Shown here piece by piece: positions 35,150-43,071 of a DNA stretch of 64,000 bases. The first letter of the stretch is position 1; every line of letters begins with the position of its first letter. Made by a program: the position numbers and the translations under genes. Where the stretch lies: the NCBI RefSeq assembly GCF_004794105.1, contig NZ_SRYR01000001.1, positions 496,001 to 560,000 of the forward strand. Direction: 5' to 3'. Source of the DNA: Clostridium sartagoforme (GTDB lineage: Bacteria > Bacillota > Clostridia > Clostridiales > Clostridiaceae). The notes below the pieces were generated by a model. It worked only from the letters and a program-made list of their open reading frames with translations. It searched no databases and was not told where the DNA came from.

Positions 35150-36451
35150 ATGAAAAAGGTCAAAATTGCTTTGTTGGGGCTAGGCAATGTAGGACGAGGT
35201 GTTTGGATGATATTAAATTCAAACAAAGAAGAAATTATGAAAAGGTCAGGCTATGAAGTAGAAGTAGCCAAGATACTAGTAAGGGATATTAGCAAACCTA
35301 GAGGAGTTGAGGTTCCTTTAGGATTATTAACTACAGATTTTAATGATATTATAAATGATGACGAAATTAAAATTATAGTAGAGGTAATGGGAGGAATTGA
35401 ACCTGCTAGAGAATATATGATTGCTGCTATGGATAAGAAAAAGCATATAGTAACAGCTAATAAAATGCTACTTGCAACTGGTGGAGATGAGCTTTTTGAA
35501 AAGGCTGATAAGGAAGGCGTAATGTTTAATTATGAAGCTAGTGTTGCTGGTGGAATTCCAATAATAAATGGTATAAATGAGAGTTTAACAGCTAATAAAG
35601 TCGAAAGATTATATGGTATAGTTAATGGTACAACTAATTATATTTTAACTAAGATGGCTTTTGATGGTTTAGATTTTAATGATGCCTTAAAGGAAGCTCA
35701 AGAAATGGGATATGCAGAAGCAGATCCAACTTCAGATATAGAAGGTTTTGATTCACAATATAAACTTGCAATATTATCATCTTTAGCCTTTGGAACAAAG
35801 ATAAAGATTGAAGATGTTTATAGAGAAGGTATAACTAAAATAGAGTCTGTAGATATACAATATGCTAAAGAGTTTAAAAAGGTTATTAAGCTTTTAGCAA
35901 TAGTTAAAGATAATGATGGTAGATTAGAACTAAGGGTTCATCCTACTATGATACCTGAAAATCATCCATTAGCTAATGTATATGACTCCTTTAATGCAGT
36001 ATTAATTAAAGGGAATGCAGTGGGAGACTTAATGTTCTATGGTAGAGGGGCAGGTGATTTGCCTACTGGTAGTGCTGTAGTTTCAGATGTAGTATCGATT
36101 TTAAGAAGTAATATTGAAATAGAAAACTTAAATCCCGTAGTTAAAAATAATTTATGGGTAAAAGAAATTAGTGATATTAGTGAAATAGATAGCAAATACT
36201 ATATGAGATTAACAGTTGCAGATAGACCAGGAGTTCTTGGAGAGATTTCTTCAGTAGTTGGAGAAAATAATGTTAGTTTAAGATCTGTAATACAAAAGGG
36301 ACTAGATGTAGAAAATGAAAACAAAGTAACAATAGTGCTTGTAACTCATATGACTAAGGAAGGTAATATTAAATCTGCTATAGAAGAATTATATAAATTA
36401 GATGCTGTTTATAAGATAAATAATTTTATTAGAATGGAAGACTTTAATTAG
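35150..36451 (+). CDS. hom: Homoserine dehydrogenase with ACT domain
   Basis: 433 residues. NAD(P) Rossmann loop GLGNVGRGVW at residues 10-19; a VTANKMLLA motif and the substrate-binding GIVNGTTNYI...EAQEMGYAEADPTSDIEGFD; C-terminal ACT domain (from YYMRLTVADRPGVLGEISSVVG to the end) for feedback by an amino acid, usually threonine. Converts aspartate semialdehyde to homoserine for Thr and Met synthesis; metA at 57055 uses its product. Monocistronic here. Confidence 0.97.
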   Translation: MKKVKIALLGLGNVGRGVWMILNSNKEEIMKRSGYEVEVAKILVRDISKPRGVEVPLGLLTTDFNDIINDDEIKIIVEVMGGIEPAREYMIAAMDKKKHIVTANKMLLATGGDELFEKADKEGVMFNYEASVAGGIPIINGINESLTANKVERLYGIVNGTTNYILTKMAFDGLDFNDALKEAQEMGYAEADPTSDIEGFDSQYKLAILSSLAFGTKIKIEDVYREGITKIESVDIQYAKEFKKVIKLLAIVKDNDGRLELRVHPTMIPENHPLANVYDSFNAVLIKGNAVGDLMFYGRGAGDLPTGSAVVSDVVSILRSNIEIENLNPVVKNNLWVKEISDISEIDSKYYMRLTVADRPGVLGEISSVVGENNVSLRSVIQKGLDVENENKVTIVLVTHMTKEGNIKSAIEELYKLDAVYKINNFIRMEDFN

Positions 36452-36507
36452 GAATGGAACAATTAAAAAATTAAAGAATTAAAAAATGAGAAAATTAGAG
36501 AATTATT

Positions 36508-36536
36508 GAAAAACTCAGCTTTGCTGGGTTTTTTAT
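36508..36536 (+). terminator. Intrinsic terminator of hom
   Basis: AAAACTCAGC and GCTGGGTTTT arms with a T run; a dyad module of the recurrent family with flanking AATTAAAAAATTAAAG tracts. Confidence 0.85.
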
Positions 36537-36639
36537 TTGATTTATAAATTGGTTTAATGAAAATACATTATTTGCGTTGAAATATTGTATATAGAGATTT
36601 AAAGGAATATAATAATAGAAAAACTATAGGAGAATAAAC

Positions 36640-36951
36640 ATGATTAAATCAATAAATAGTATGCAAGCTGAAAGGCTTATAAAAGATAAAAAAGACTTAG
36701 TAATTTTAGACGTAAGAAGACTTAATGAATATAAGGAGGGGAGATTATTTAATTCAATTAATATTCCAGTTGAAGAACTAGAATGGGAAGTGTCTGAAAT
36801 AGAAGATTACAAAGAAAAGCCTATTTTAGTTTACTGTAAGGTAGGAGTAAGAAGTAGTGTTGCATGTAACTTTTTAGAAGAGGAAGGTTTTAAAGAGTTA
36901 TATAATCTTAGAGGTGGAATATTAGATTTTTCTGGAGAAATAGAAATTTAA
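36640..36951 (+). CDS. Rhodanese-domain protein
   Basis: 103 residues, a single rhodanese domain: VILDVRRLNEYKEGR, then the active-site loop VYCKVGVRSS with catalytic Cys. It transfers sulfane sulfur between donors and acceptors. It stands alone between hom and the infC operon; its partner cannot be told. Confidence 0.93.
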   Translation: MIKSINSMQAERLIKDKKDLVILDVRRLNEYKEGRLFNSINIPVEELEWEVSEIEDYKEKPILVYCKVGVRSSVACNFLEEEGFKELYNLRGGILDFSGEIEI

Positions 36952-36971
36952 AGTAGTTTTAATTAAAAAAC

Positions 36972-37180
36972 ATATATAAGTTGCAATAATATTTATATAT
37001 TTTATTAAGCTATTTTATATGTGAAATATTTCAGTTAGGTAATTATACAAGCAACTTATATAAAAAATTAAAAGATCCATGATTTCAATTAATAAAATTT
37101 ACTTTCAAAACTATTTTTTACTTAAAGTAATATTAATCCTGAAAGTGTAAATTAAATAATGAAACATATATATAATAATT
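36972..37180 (+). repeat. Interspersed repeat, copy D
   Basis: ATATATAAGTTGCAATAATA, TTTTATTAAG, TTTCAGTTAGGTAATTA, CAAGCAACTTATATAAAA, AAAAG, TTTCAATTAATAAAATTTAC, CTATTTTTTACTTAAAGTAA and AATGAAACATATATATAAT. It aligns with copies B and C over its full length. The TATATAAGTTGC start and GCAACTTATATA middle are complementary. It lies just before the infC promoter. Confidence 0.78.
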
Positions 37181-37225
37181 GAATAAAAAGGTTTATTATT
37201 GTATAAAATAAATATTGTAAAATAA

Positions 37226-37254
37226 TTGACACAAATAAAAAATAGTGATAAAAT
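37226..37254 (+). promoter_or_regulatory. Promoter of the infC operon
   Basis: Consensus-like TTGACA, 17-base spacer, TAAAAT. Transcription would start near 37261, immediately before the L20-type leader. Confidence 0.8.
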
Positions 37255-37260
37255 ACATTG

Positions 37261-37400
37261 TATGTAAAGTAGAAACAGCCGTTTCTCACCTTACGGCTAT
37301 GCTTAGTAGGGTAATTAGTTTTAATAATATCTAGTTTATGTAACTAGGTTTTTATAATGACTAGAGGGCGGCATTAGTCCTCTATTTTTGTTGTTTATTT
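37261..37400 (+). promoter_or_regulatory. L20-type ribosomal-protein leader of infC-rpmI-rplT
   Basis: The sequence GTAGAAACAGCCG...CACCTTACGGCT is typical of Firmicute L20 leaders, where L20 binds a pseudoknot-like structure resembling its 23S rRNA site. It ends with a hairpin TAGAGG/CCTCTA (37362-37384) followed by TTTTTG, an attenuator that excess L20 should favour. Confidence 0.8.
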
Positions 37401-37426
37401 ATTTAAAATTTTGGAGGTGACTTGAT

Positions 37427-37939
37427 ATAAGTAAGGATTTTACTTGTAATGAAGCGATTAGAGTTAGAGAAGTTAGAGTAATTGGGGATGATGGTTCACA
37501 ATTAGGAATACTTCAAACAAAGGAAGCTCAAAAAATGGCATATGAGAAGGAATTAGATTTAGTTATGATTTCTCCTAATGCAAATCCACCAGTATGTAAG
37601 ATAATGGATTTAGGAAAATATATTTATGAGCAAACTAAAAAAGAAAAAGAAGCAAAGAAAAAGCAAAAAGTTACTACTTTAAAAGAAATTAGATGTAGTT
37701 TAACTATTGAAGAAAATGATATTGCTATTAAAGCAAAAAATGCTAGAAAGTTTTTATTAGACGGTGATAAAGTTAAAATCACTGTTAGATTTAAAGGTAG
37801 AGAAGCAACATTAGGACATATTGGACAAAAGATATTACAAAATTTTGTTTCAAAGTTAGAAGATGTTTGTGTAGTAGAAAAACCAGCAAAGCATGAAGGA
37901 AGAAACATGACAATGGTTGTAGGTCCTAAAAAAGCATAA
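37427..37939 (+). CDS. infC: Translation initiation factor IF-3, probable AUA start
   Basis: 170 residues. The N-terminal domain ([53 protein letters not shown]) and the C-terminal domain ([25 protein letters not shown]...[10 protein letters not shown]) are complete only if translation starts upstream of the first ATG (37535). In frame, with no ATG, GTG or TTG available, GGAGGTGA (37413-37420) lies 6 bases before ATA at 37427 (ATA AGT AAG GAT). Nearby GTG and TTG are in frames that stop at once. IF-3 genes elsewhere use AUU for self-control; AUA would serve likewise. Confidence 0.92.
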   Translation: MSKDFTCNEAIRVREVRVIGDDGSQLGILQTKEAQKMAYEKELDLVMISPNANPPVCKIMDLGKYIYEQTKKEKEAKKKQKVTTLKEIRCSLTIEENDIAIKAKNARKFLLDGDKVKITVRFKGREATLGHIGQKILQNFVSKLEDVCVVEKPAKHEGRNMTMVVGPKKA

Positions 37940-37961
37940 CTTTAGAGAGGAGATTAAAATC

Positions 37962-38159
37962 ATGCCAAAAATGAAAACTCACAGAGGTGCAGCAAAGAGA
38001 TTTAAAAAGACTGGAACTGGAAAATTAAAGAGAGCTAAAGCTTTTAAGAGTCATATATTAACTAAGAAAAGTTCAAAGAGAAAGAGAAACTTAAGAAAAA
38101 CTGCTTACGTTTCAACTACTCAAGAAAAAGCAATGAAGAAATTATTACCATATTTATAG
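37962..38159 (+). CDS. rpmI: 50S ribosomal protein L35
   Basis: 65 residues, highly basic: [37 protein letters not shown]. Second gene of the IF-3/L35/L20 operon; GAGAGGAG before ATG. Confidence 0.98.
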   Translation: MPKMKTHRGAAKRFKKTGTGKLKRAKAFKSHILTKKSSKRKRNLRKTAYVSTTQEKAMKKLLPYL

Positions 38160-38171
38160 GAGGTTTGAAAC

Positions 38172-38528
38172 ATGGCAAGAGTTAAAAGAGCGGTAAATTC
38201 ACGTAAAAATCATAAAAAAGTATTAAAGCTTGCAAAAGGTTACTACGGTGGAAAGAGCAGATTATTCAAAACTGCTAATGAATCAGTAATAAGAGCTTTA
38301 AGAAATGCGTATGTTGGAAGAAGATTAAAGAAGAGAGATTTCAGAAGACTTTGGATAGCAAGAATAAACGCTGCTACAAGAATGAATGGTCTTTCTTATT
38401 CTAAATTTATAAATGGAATCAAATTAGCTGGAATAGATATGAACAGAAAAATGTTATCTGAAATAGCTATAAATGATCCTAAGGCATTTGCTGATTTAGT
38501 AGAATTAGCAAAGAATTCTCTTAAGTAA
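38172..38528 (+). CDS. rplT: 50S ribosomal protein L20
   Basis: 118 residues: [29 protein letters not shown], then [28 protein letters not shown] and [15 protein letters not shown]. Builds the early large ribosomal subunit and is the expected repressor acting at 37261-37400. AGGAGG before ATG. Confidence 0.98.
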   Translation: MARVKRAVNSRKNHKKVLKLAKGYYGGKSRLFKTANESVIRALRNAYVGRRLKKRDFRRLWIARINAATRMNGLSYSKFINGIKLAGIDMNRKMLSEIAINDPKAFADLVELAKNSLK

Positions 38529-38620
38529 TTTAACAAAATTATATTAGAGATTTACTTATTGATAGATTTATAGAAAAGTAAATTGATTATATATTTATGA
38601 AGAAATAGATCTATTAAAAA

Positions 38621-38668
38621 GAGCTAATGTTAAGTAGAAAAATCTACCTAACATTAGCTCCTTTTTTA
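38621..38668 (+). terminator. Intrinsic terminator of the infC operon
   Basis: 18-base arms GAGCTAATGTTAAGTAGA and TCTACCTAACATTAGCTC (one mismatch) and TTTTTT. Confidence 0.88.
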
Positions 38669-38744
38669 TTATTTAGGAAATTATAATGAAGTCAAATCTC
38701 TAGACGACTTTAGAAGTGCAGTAAAACTCATACTCCAGAAAGTA

Positions 38745-38839
38745 GATACAAAAAAACTCCCGAAGGAGTTTTAAAAACTTTATTTAAATAATTCCGAAGG
38801 AATTATATCCTTAATTGTAAATTGTTAATTATTAATTGG
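38745..38839. terminator. Dyad module between convergent genes
   Basis: AAAACTCC/GGAGTTTT hairpin (38750-38776), an AATTCC/GGAATT dyad and an AATTGTAAATTGTTAATTATT tract. Probably ends the minus-strand small gene and LTA synthase transcript. Confidence 0.55.
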
Positions 38840-39085
38840 TTAAAGCCATGCTTTAACCAATACGCTTTCTATATATCTTACAAAAATATTATATAGTAAA
38901 ATAGATCCTCCACAGTAAACTGTGTTTAATATAATTGGCTTTAGTTCTTCTTTAACTTTAAATCCCTTTATACTTTTATGGATAAAGAATAAGGCAAGAG
39001 CCCAAGGAATAATATCTTCTATTGATATTATTGGCATTAAAAACATTATAACAATAAAAATTTTCAGTATTACTTTATTATTCAT
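38840..39085 (-). CDS. Small membrane protein, unknown
   Basis: 81 residues from ATG 39085, overlapping the stop of the LTA synthase gene by 8 bases (translational coupling). Two or three hydrophobic segments (VILKIFIVIMFLMPIISIEDIIPWALALFFI and NTVYCGGSILLYNIFVRYI). It resembles a small unassigned clostridial membrane protein. Its coupling suggests a role with the synthase. Confidence 0.6.
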   Translation of the reverse strand: MNNKVILKIFIVIMFLMPIISIEDIIPWALALFFIHKSIKGFKVKEELKPIILNTVYCGGSILLYNIFVRYIESVLVKAWL

Positions 39086-40961
39086 TAATACCAGCCTCAT
39101 TTCTATAATAATTTCCTCTTATCATCTTATCGCTTATATCTAATAAGCTTTCTACCTTATTTTGATCTTCCTCACTTAACCCATTTTGAAGTAGTGTCCT
39201 AGTTGAAAGAATAACATAATCTTTATTAGTATTTAATAAGTTTCTTCCTAAGGTTAGTGGACTAGAATATTCTTCTTTTGCTGCGCCAAAAAGATAAGCT
39301 AAAGTTGGAAGTATATCAACTTGTCCACCGTGCATTGAAAAAGTTTTTCCTTCAATATCTTTATTATAGATTACAAAAGGAATTTTTCTATTATTTACTT
39401 CCATCCAAGGTTCTAAGTTTTTCATATTAGCTATCTCATCATCATAAAACTTATGAACCCCTTCGTGATCTCCGTAAATTGCTACAACTGTATTATCTAA
39501 TATTCCACTTTCTGATAAGTCATCAAATAATTCACCTAAGTATTTATCTGTGTAGTGAATTGAATGGAAGTATCCACCTAGTTTAGTGCCTTCTAAGTTA
39601 GAAGGTAAAATAAGCTCTTTTTCATCTGAAGGCATTTCAAAAGGAGAGTGACTTGTTAAAGTAATTGTATATGCTAGGAATGGATCTTTTAACTCCTTTA
39701 ACCTATCTCCAAATTGCTTTAAATAACTCTTATCAGAGACACCTAGATTTATTCGGTCACTTGTATCATAATCTGTAGAGTCTAGTGTGGTGTCATATCC
39801 TATTGATTTAAGGTTAATTAGCCAGTTCCAGTAGGATCCTTGATCTGGATGAGATGCTAATGTGGTATATCCCATATTTTCAAATATATTAGGCAGGGAA
39901 TAATCATAAGTATTACTTGGGTATCTAAAGAAGGTTGCACCCTCTCTTACTGGGAAAGCTGATGTATTAATAATAAGTTCTGCATCAGAACTTGTCCCGT
40001 TATGGGTTTGTTCATAAAAGTTATCAAAATATAGAGAGTTATTAAGTAATTTATTTAAATTAGGTGTTATTTCTTGTCCATCTACTTTTTGATTTACTAT
40101 AAAGGTTTCCAAGGATTCCCATTGAATTAATAATAAGTTTTTGTCTTTCATTATTCCGCTATACTCATTATCAGGATTATTTTCCTTTAAACTTGATAAG
40201 GTTTCTTTAACATTTTCAAGTTCTTCGCCTTCTAATATGTAAGGTTTAGATTGCTCATAGAAGTTATAAGCATCAAATAAATGATAACCAATAGGAGTTA
40301 AGTTTGACATTGTTTGATTAGGAGCCCAAGATTTCACAAAAACATATTGGTTTTCAAAGGATACCTTTTTAATATCTATTTTAACTCTGGCATATCCAAG
40401 ATAAATTAAACTTACAATTAAAATAGCTAGTCCACCAATTACATTTCTTTTATATTTAGTATAGTTATTTCTAAATCTTATATTTCTAAAAGCAATTATT
40501 ACTAAATCTATAAGAAATAAAATGTCTACCATTCTAAACATAGAAATTATTGAACTGCCTAAGTTATCTAAGTTACTAGTCATTTTAAACATATGATAAT
40601 TTAAAAATACAGCATTACTTCTAAAGTACCACATATCACCAATAACAATAAGTGTAAATAATAAGTTTAAAGTCCAAAATGCCCATTTTTGAACCTTTTC
40701 ATTAAAGAATAAACCTAGTGATAAAAAGGCTGAGTTAACAGTTATCCAAACTAAGAATGGTGGCATTGAGTAAAATACTTGTTTAAAATTAACTCCATTT
40801 GCCTTATCATCTGATATAAGCATAATAAATATAAGAGATTTAATTAATAAGATTCCTAATGTTATTAAAAAATCTTTATTCTTAACACCCTCTATAAACT
40901 TTTTCTTTATTCTTAAGGGTAGCTTTTCTTTTATAACTATTTCTTCCTTATAATTTAACAT
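39078..40961 (-). CDS. LtaS-type membrane sulfatase-fold phosphoglycerol transferase
   Basis: 627 residues. Five membrane segments to about residue 190, then an extracellular sulfatase-fold domain: NLLLIQWESLE (metal Glu), HNGTSSDAELIINTS (catalytic Thr), SHPDQGSYWN, SHSPFEMP and AIYGDHEGVHKF (metal Asp/His). This matches lipoteichoic acid synthases, which polymerise glycerol phosphate on a lipid anchor using phosphatidylglycerol. Primase or YfnI-like variants are possible. AAGGAAA before ATG. Confidence 0.93.
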   Translation of the reverse strand: MLNYKEEIVIKEKLPLRIKKKFIEGVKNKDFLITLGILLIKSLIFIMLISDDKANGVNFKQVFYSMPPFLVWITVNSAFLSLGLFFNEKVQKWAFWTLNLLFTLIVIGDMWYFRSNAVFLNYHMFKMTSNLDNLGSSIISMFRMVDILFLIDLVIIAFRNIRFRNNYTKYKRNVIGGLAILIVSLIYLGYARVKIDIKKVSFENQYVFVKSWAPNQTMSNLTPIGYHLFDAYNFYEQSKPYILEGEELENVKETLSSLKENNPDNEYSGIMKDKNLLLIQWESLETFIVNQKVDGQEITPNLNKLLNNSLYFDNFYEQTHNGTSSDAELIINTSAFPVREGATFFRYPSNTYDYSLPNIFENMGYTTLASHPDQGSYWNWLINLKSIGYDTTLDSTDYDTSDRINLGVSDKSYLKQFGDRLKELKDPFLAYTITLTSHSPFEMPSDEKELILPSNLEGTKLGGYFHSIHYTDKYLGELFDDLSESGILDNTVVAIYGDHEGVHKFYDDEIANMKNLEPWMEVNNRKIPFVIYNKDIEGKTFSMHGGQVDILPTLAYLFGAAKEEYSSPLTLGRNLLNTNKDYVILSTRTLLQNGLSEEDQNKVESLLDISDKMIRGNYYRNEAGINE

Positions 40962-41208
40962 AATTATTTCCTTTCATTAATTTACTTAACTATATGTGCT
41001 AATTAATAATAACATATTCTTTATTGGTATTATATTATTTTTACCTTAATATTTCTTAAGGATTATATAGATTTAAAAAGTAATAATTAGCAAAAAGAAT
41101 TTAATTATTATATAATGAAGAATAATTAGATAATTTATAATATGATAATTTATAATGAAGCAAATTATAAATTGAAAGGTATATAAATGTAAAAAAAGAG
41201 GGGATTTT

Positions 41209-42111
41209 ATGAAAATAGGTTTAGTATTATCAGGTGGTGGAGGTAAGGGTGCTTATGAACTTGGAGTTTTTAAGGCTTTAAAGGAGCTTGGTATAGACAA
41301 GTACATAGAAGTCTTTTCTGGTACATCTATAGGAGCTTTTAACGCAGTTTTATTTGCACAAGATGATATGGTTGCAGCTGAAGCATTATGGGAAGAAGTA
41401 ACTATAGATAAGCTTATTCCAGTTAGTAAGTTTGAACTAATAAAAAAGGGATTAGGCCTATTTATTGGTGCAAAAAATATAAATGTTGCTAAAAAGTATA
41501 TGAATCAAAAAATAGATGAAGGTGCAGTATCTAAAGATGGTGCTAGAGAAATAATTAATAAATACCTTGATATTGAAAAGGTAAAAGAAAATAAAAAGGT
41601 TTGTTATGCAGCTTGTACAGAACTACCAGACTTTAAGGTGAAATATTTTAATGTTAGTGATCATGATGAAGAGACAGGTAAGGAAATAGTTATTGCATCA
41701 GCTTCTCTTCCTTTAATATATGAAGCTACAGAGTTATTTGGTGGCAGATATATAGATGGAGGGGTTGCGGATAATACCCCTATTCAACCAGTATATGGAG
41801 AAAATTGTGATATTATAATAGTAGTATTGTTATCTAGAGAAGTTAGGGTAGATAGATCATTATATCCGAATACTCATATAATAGAGATTTTTCCAAGGAG
41901 TTTAAATGAAAATGTTCTAAATGGAACCTTGAATTTAGATGGAGAGGCAAAAAGGTTAAGGATAAAAAGTGGATATGAAGATGCAATGTATATGTTAGAG
42001 CCTATTATGAAGATGACAGAATTAAAAATAAAGTTAGAAGAAGAGGCTGAAAATCCTAAACTTTATAAGATGTTTAACAAAGTTAAAAAAGTTATAAATA
42101 AAGATAAGTAA
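41209..42111 (+). CDS. Patatin-like phospholipase
   Basis: 300 residues. Nucleophile motif GTSIG after oxyanion loop LSGGGGKGAYELGVFKAL (residues 7-24); catalytic Asp in IDGGVADNTP. A serine-Asp lipid hydrolase. Cytoplasmic in appearance. AGAGGGG before ATG. Substrate unknown. Confidence 0.93.
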   Translation: MKIGLVLSGGGGKGAYELGVFKALKELGIDKYIEVFSGTSIGAFNAVLFAQDDMVAAEALWEEVTIDKLIPVSKFELIKKGLGLFIGAKNINVAKKYMNQKIDEGAVSKDGAREIINKYLDIEKVKENKKVCYAACTELPDFKVKYFNVSDHDEETGKEIVIASASLPLIYEATELFGGRYIDGGVADNTPIQPVYGENCDIIIVVLLSREVRVDRSLYPNTHIIEIFPRSLNENVLNGTLNLDGEAKRLRIKSGYEDAMYMLEPIMKMTELKIKLEEEAENPKLYKMFNKVKKVINKDK

Positions 42112-42146
42112 AATTATACTGTTGAATAGTAAAAAACTAAAAATAA

Positions 42147-42263
42147 GGACTGCTCTACAAAAGTGGTAATTATAAATGAAAAATTATATTTTTTAAAACT
42201 CACTTATGAGTTTTTCATTAATTTCTAATTCTTCATTTTTAATTATTAATTGTAAAGCAGTCC
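42147..42263. repeat. Palindromic intergenic element (~117 bp)
   Basis: Outer arms GGACTGCTCTACAA and TTGTAAAGCAGTCC (one bulge), inner ATTATAAATGAAAAATTA tracts against ATTTTTAATTATTAATT and a core AAAACTC/GAGTTTT hairpin. A composite member of the dyad family, placed between convergent genes. Confidence 0.7.
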
Positions 42264-42336
42264 ATTTGTTAATAGCTTGGATTATTAATATCTTGTCATA
42301 AACACAAAATAAATTTTATTTTAATAAATAGTCCTA

Positions 42337-42891
42337 TTATGAAATTAATTCTTCAATATTATTTTTATAATTATTAATAAGTCCTTCATAAATAAATTCC
42401 TTATGATTTATTTCTAATAAATCACTTGGTTTAATAAGGCTTGGACATTTATCGGAATTGTAAATATTACTATTAATTAATAGCTGTGATACAAACTCTG
42501 AGCAAAAGTATCTATTACTTCTTTTAATAGGTCTTTGAAGAACTACCCCTAGAAGACCAATTAAATTATATCCATATTTTTTATCGCTATTTATAAATTT
42601 ATTAAGTTCTTCTTTTAATAAATCATATTGATCATTGCTAACACTAACTTTATAAATTACGCATTTACTATTTTCAAATCTTTTATACACACCATCTTTT
42701 AAGTTCTCTTTTACAAAGCCACCTATAAAGGGGATGCTTGGATATATCCTTCCAAAGGAGTACATCTTTTCAAAAGAATCATCAAAGCTTATAGAGACAT
42801 GAACATATTTATCTTTAGTATATAAATAAATGCATTTGGAAAGTATAGTTCCAGTGTTGGAAAATACTAAGTAAATATTTTTCTCATTCAT
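42337..42891 (-). CDS. Permuted papain-like (YiiX/NlpC-P60 type) amidase
   Basis: 184 residues from ATG 42891; GGAGG lies 11 bases upstream, and an in-frame TTG at 42909 overlaps it. His in KYVHVSISFD and Cys in RYFCSEFVSQLL are the probable catalytic pair in the permuted order of YaeF/YiiX-type enzymes. Also KYGYNLIGLLGVVLQRP. No signal peptide. Probably hydrolyses amide or ester bonds; substrate unknown. Confidence 0.75.
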   Translation of the reverse strand: MNEKNIYLVFSNTGTILSKCIYLYTKDKYVHVSISFDDSFEKMYSFGRIYPSIPFIGGFVKENLKDGVYKRFENSKCVIYKVSVSNDQYDLLKEELNKFINSDKKYGYNLIGLLGVVLQRPIKRSNRYFCSEFVSQLLINSNIYNSDKCPSLIKPSDLLEINHKEFIYEGLINNYKNNIEELIS

Positions 42892-43071
42892 TTTGTAAAT
42901 ATCCTCCAATTGATTTTCTATAATAATTATTATAATAGATAATCCTTAAAAAATCCTTAAGAAAACTTTAAAATAATAAAAATATTAATTATGAGTTCAT
43001 AAAATTTTAAATAAATTACAAAAATAATGATATAATTTATAAATAAGAATTTTAAAAAAATAAGAGGTGAG

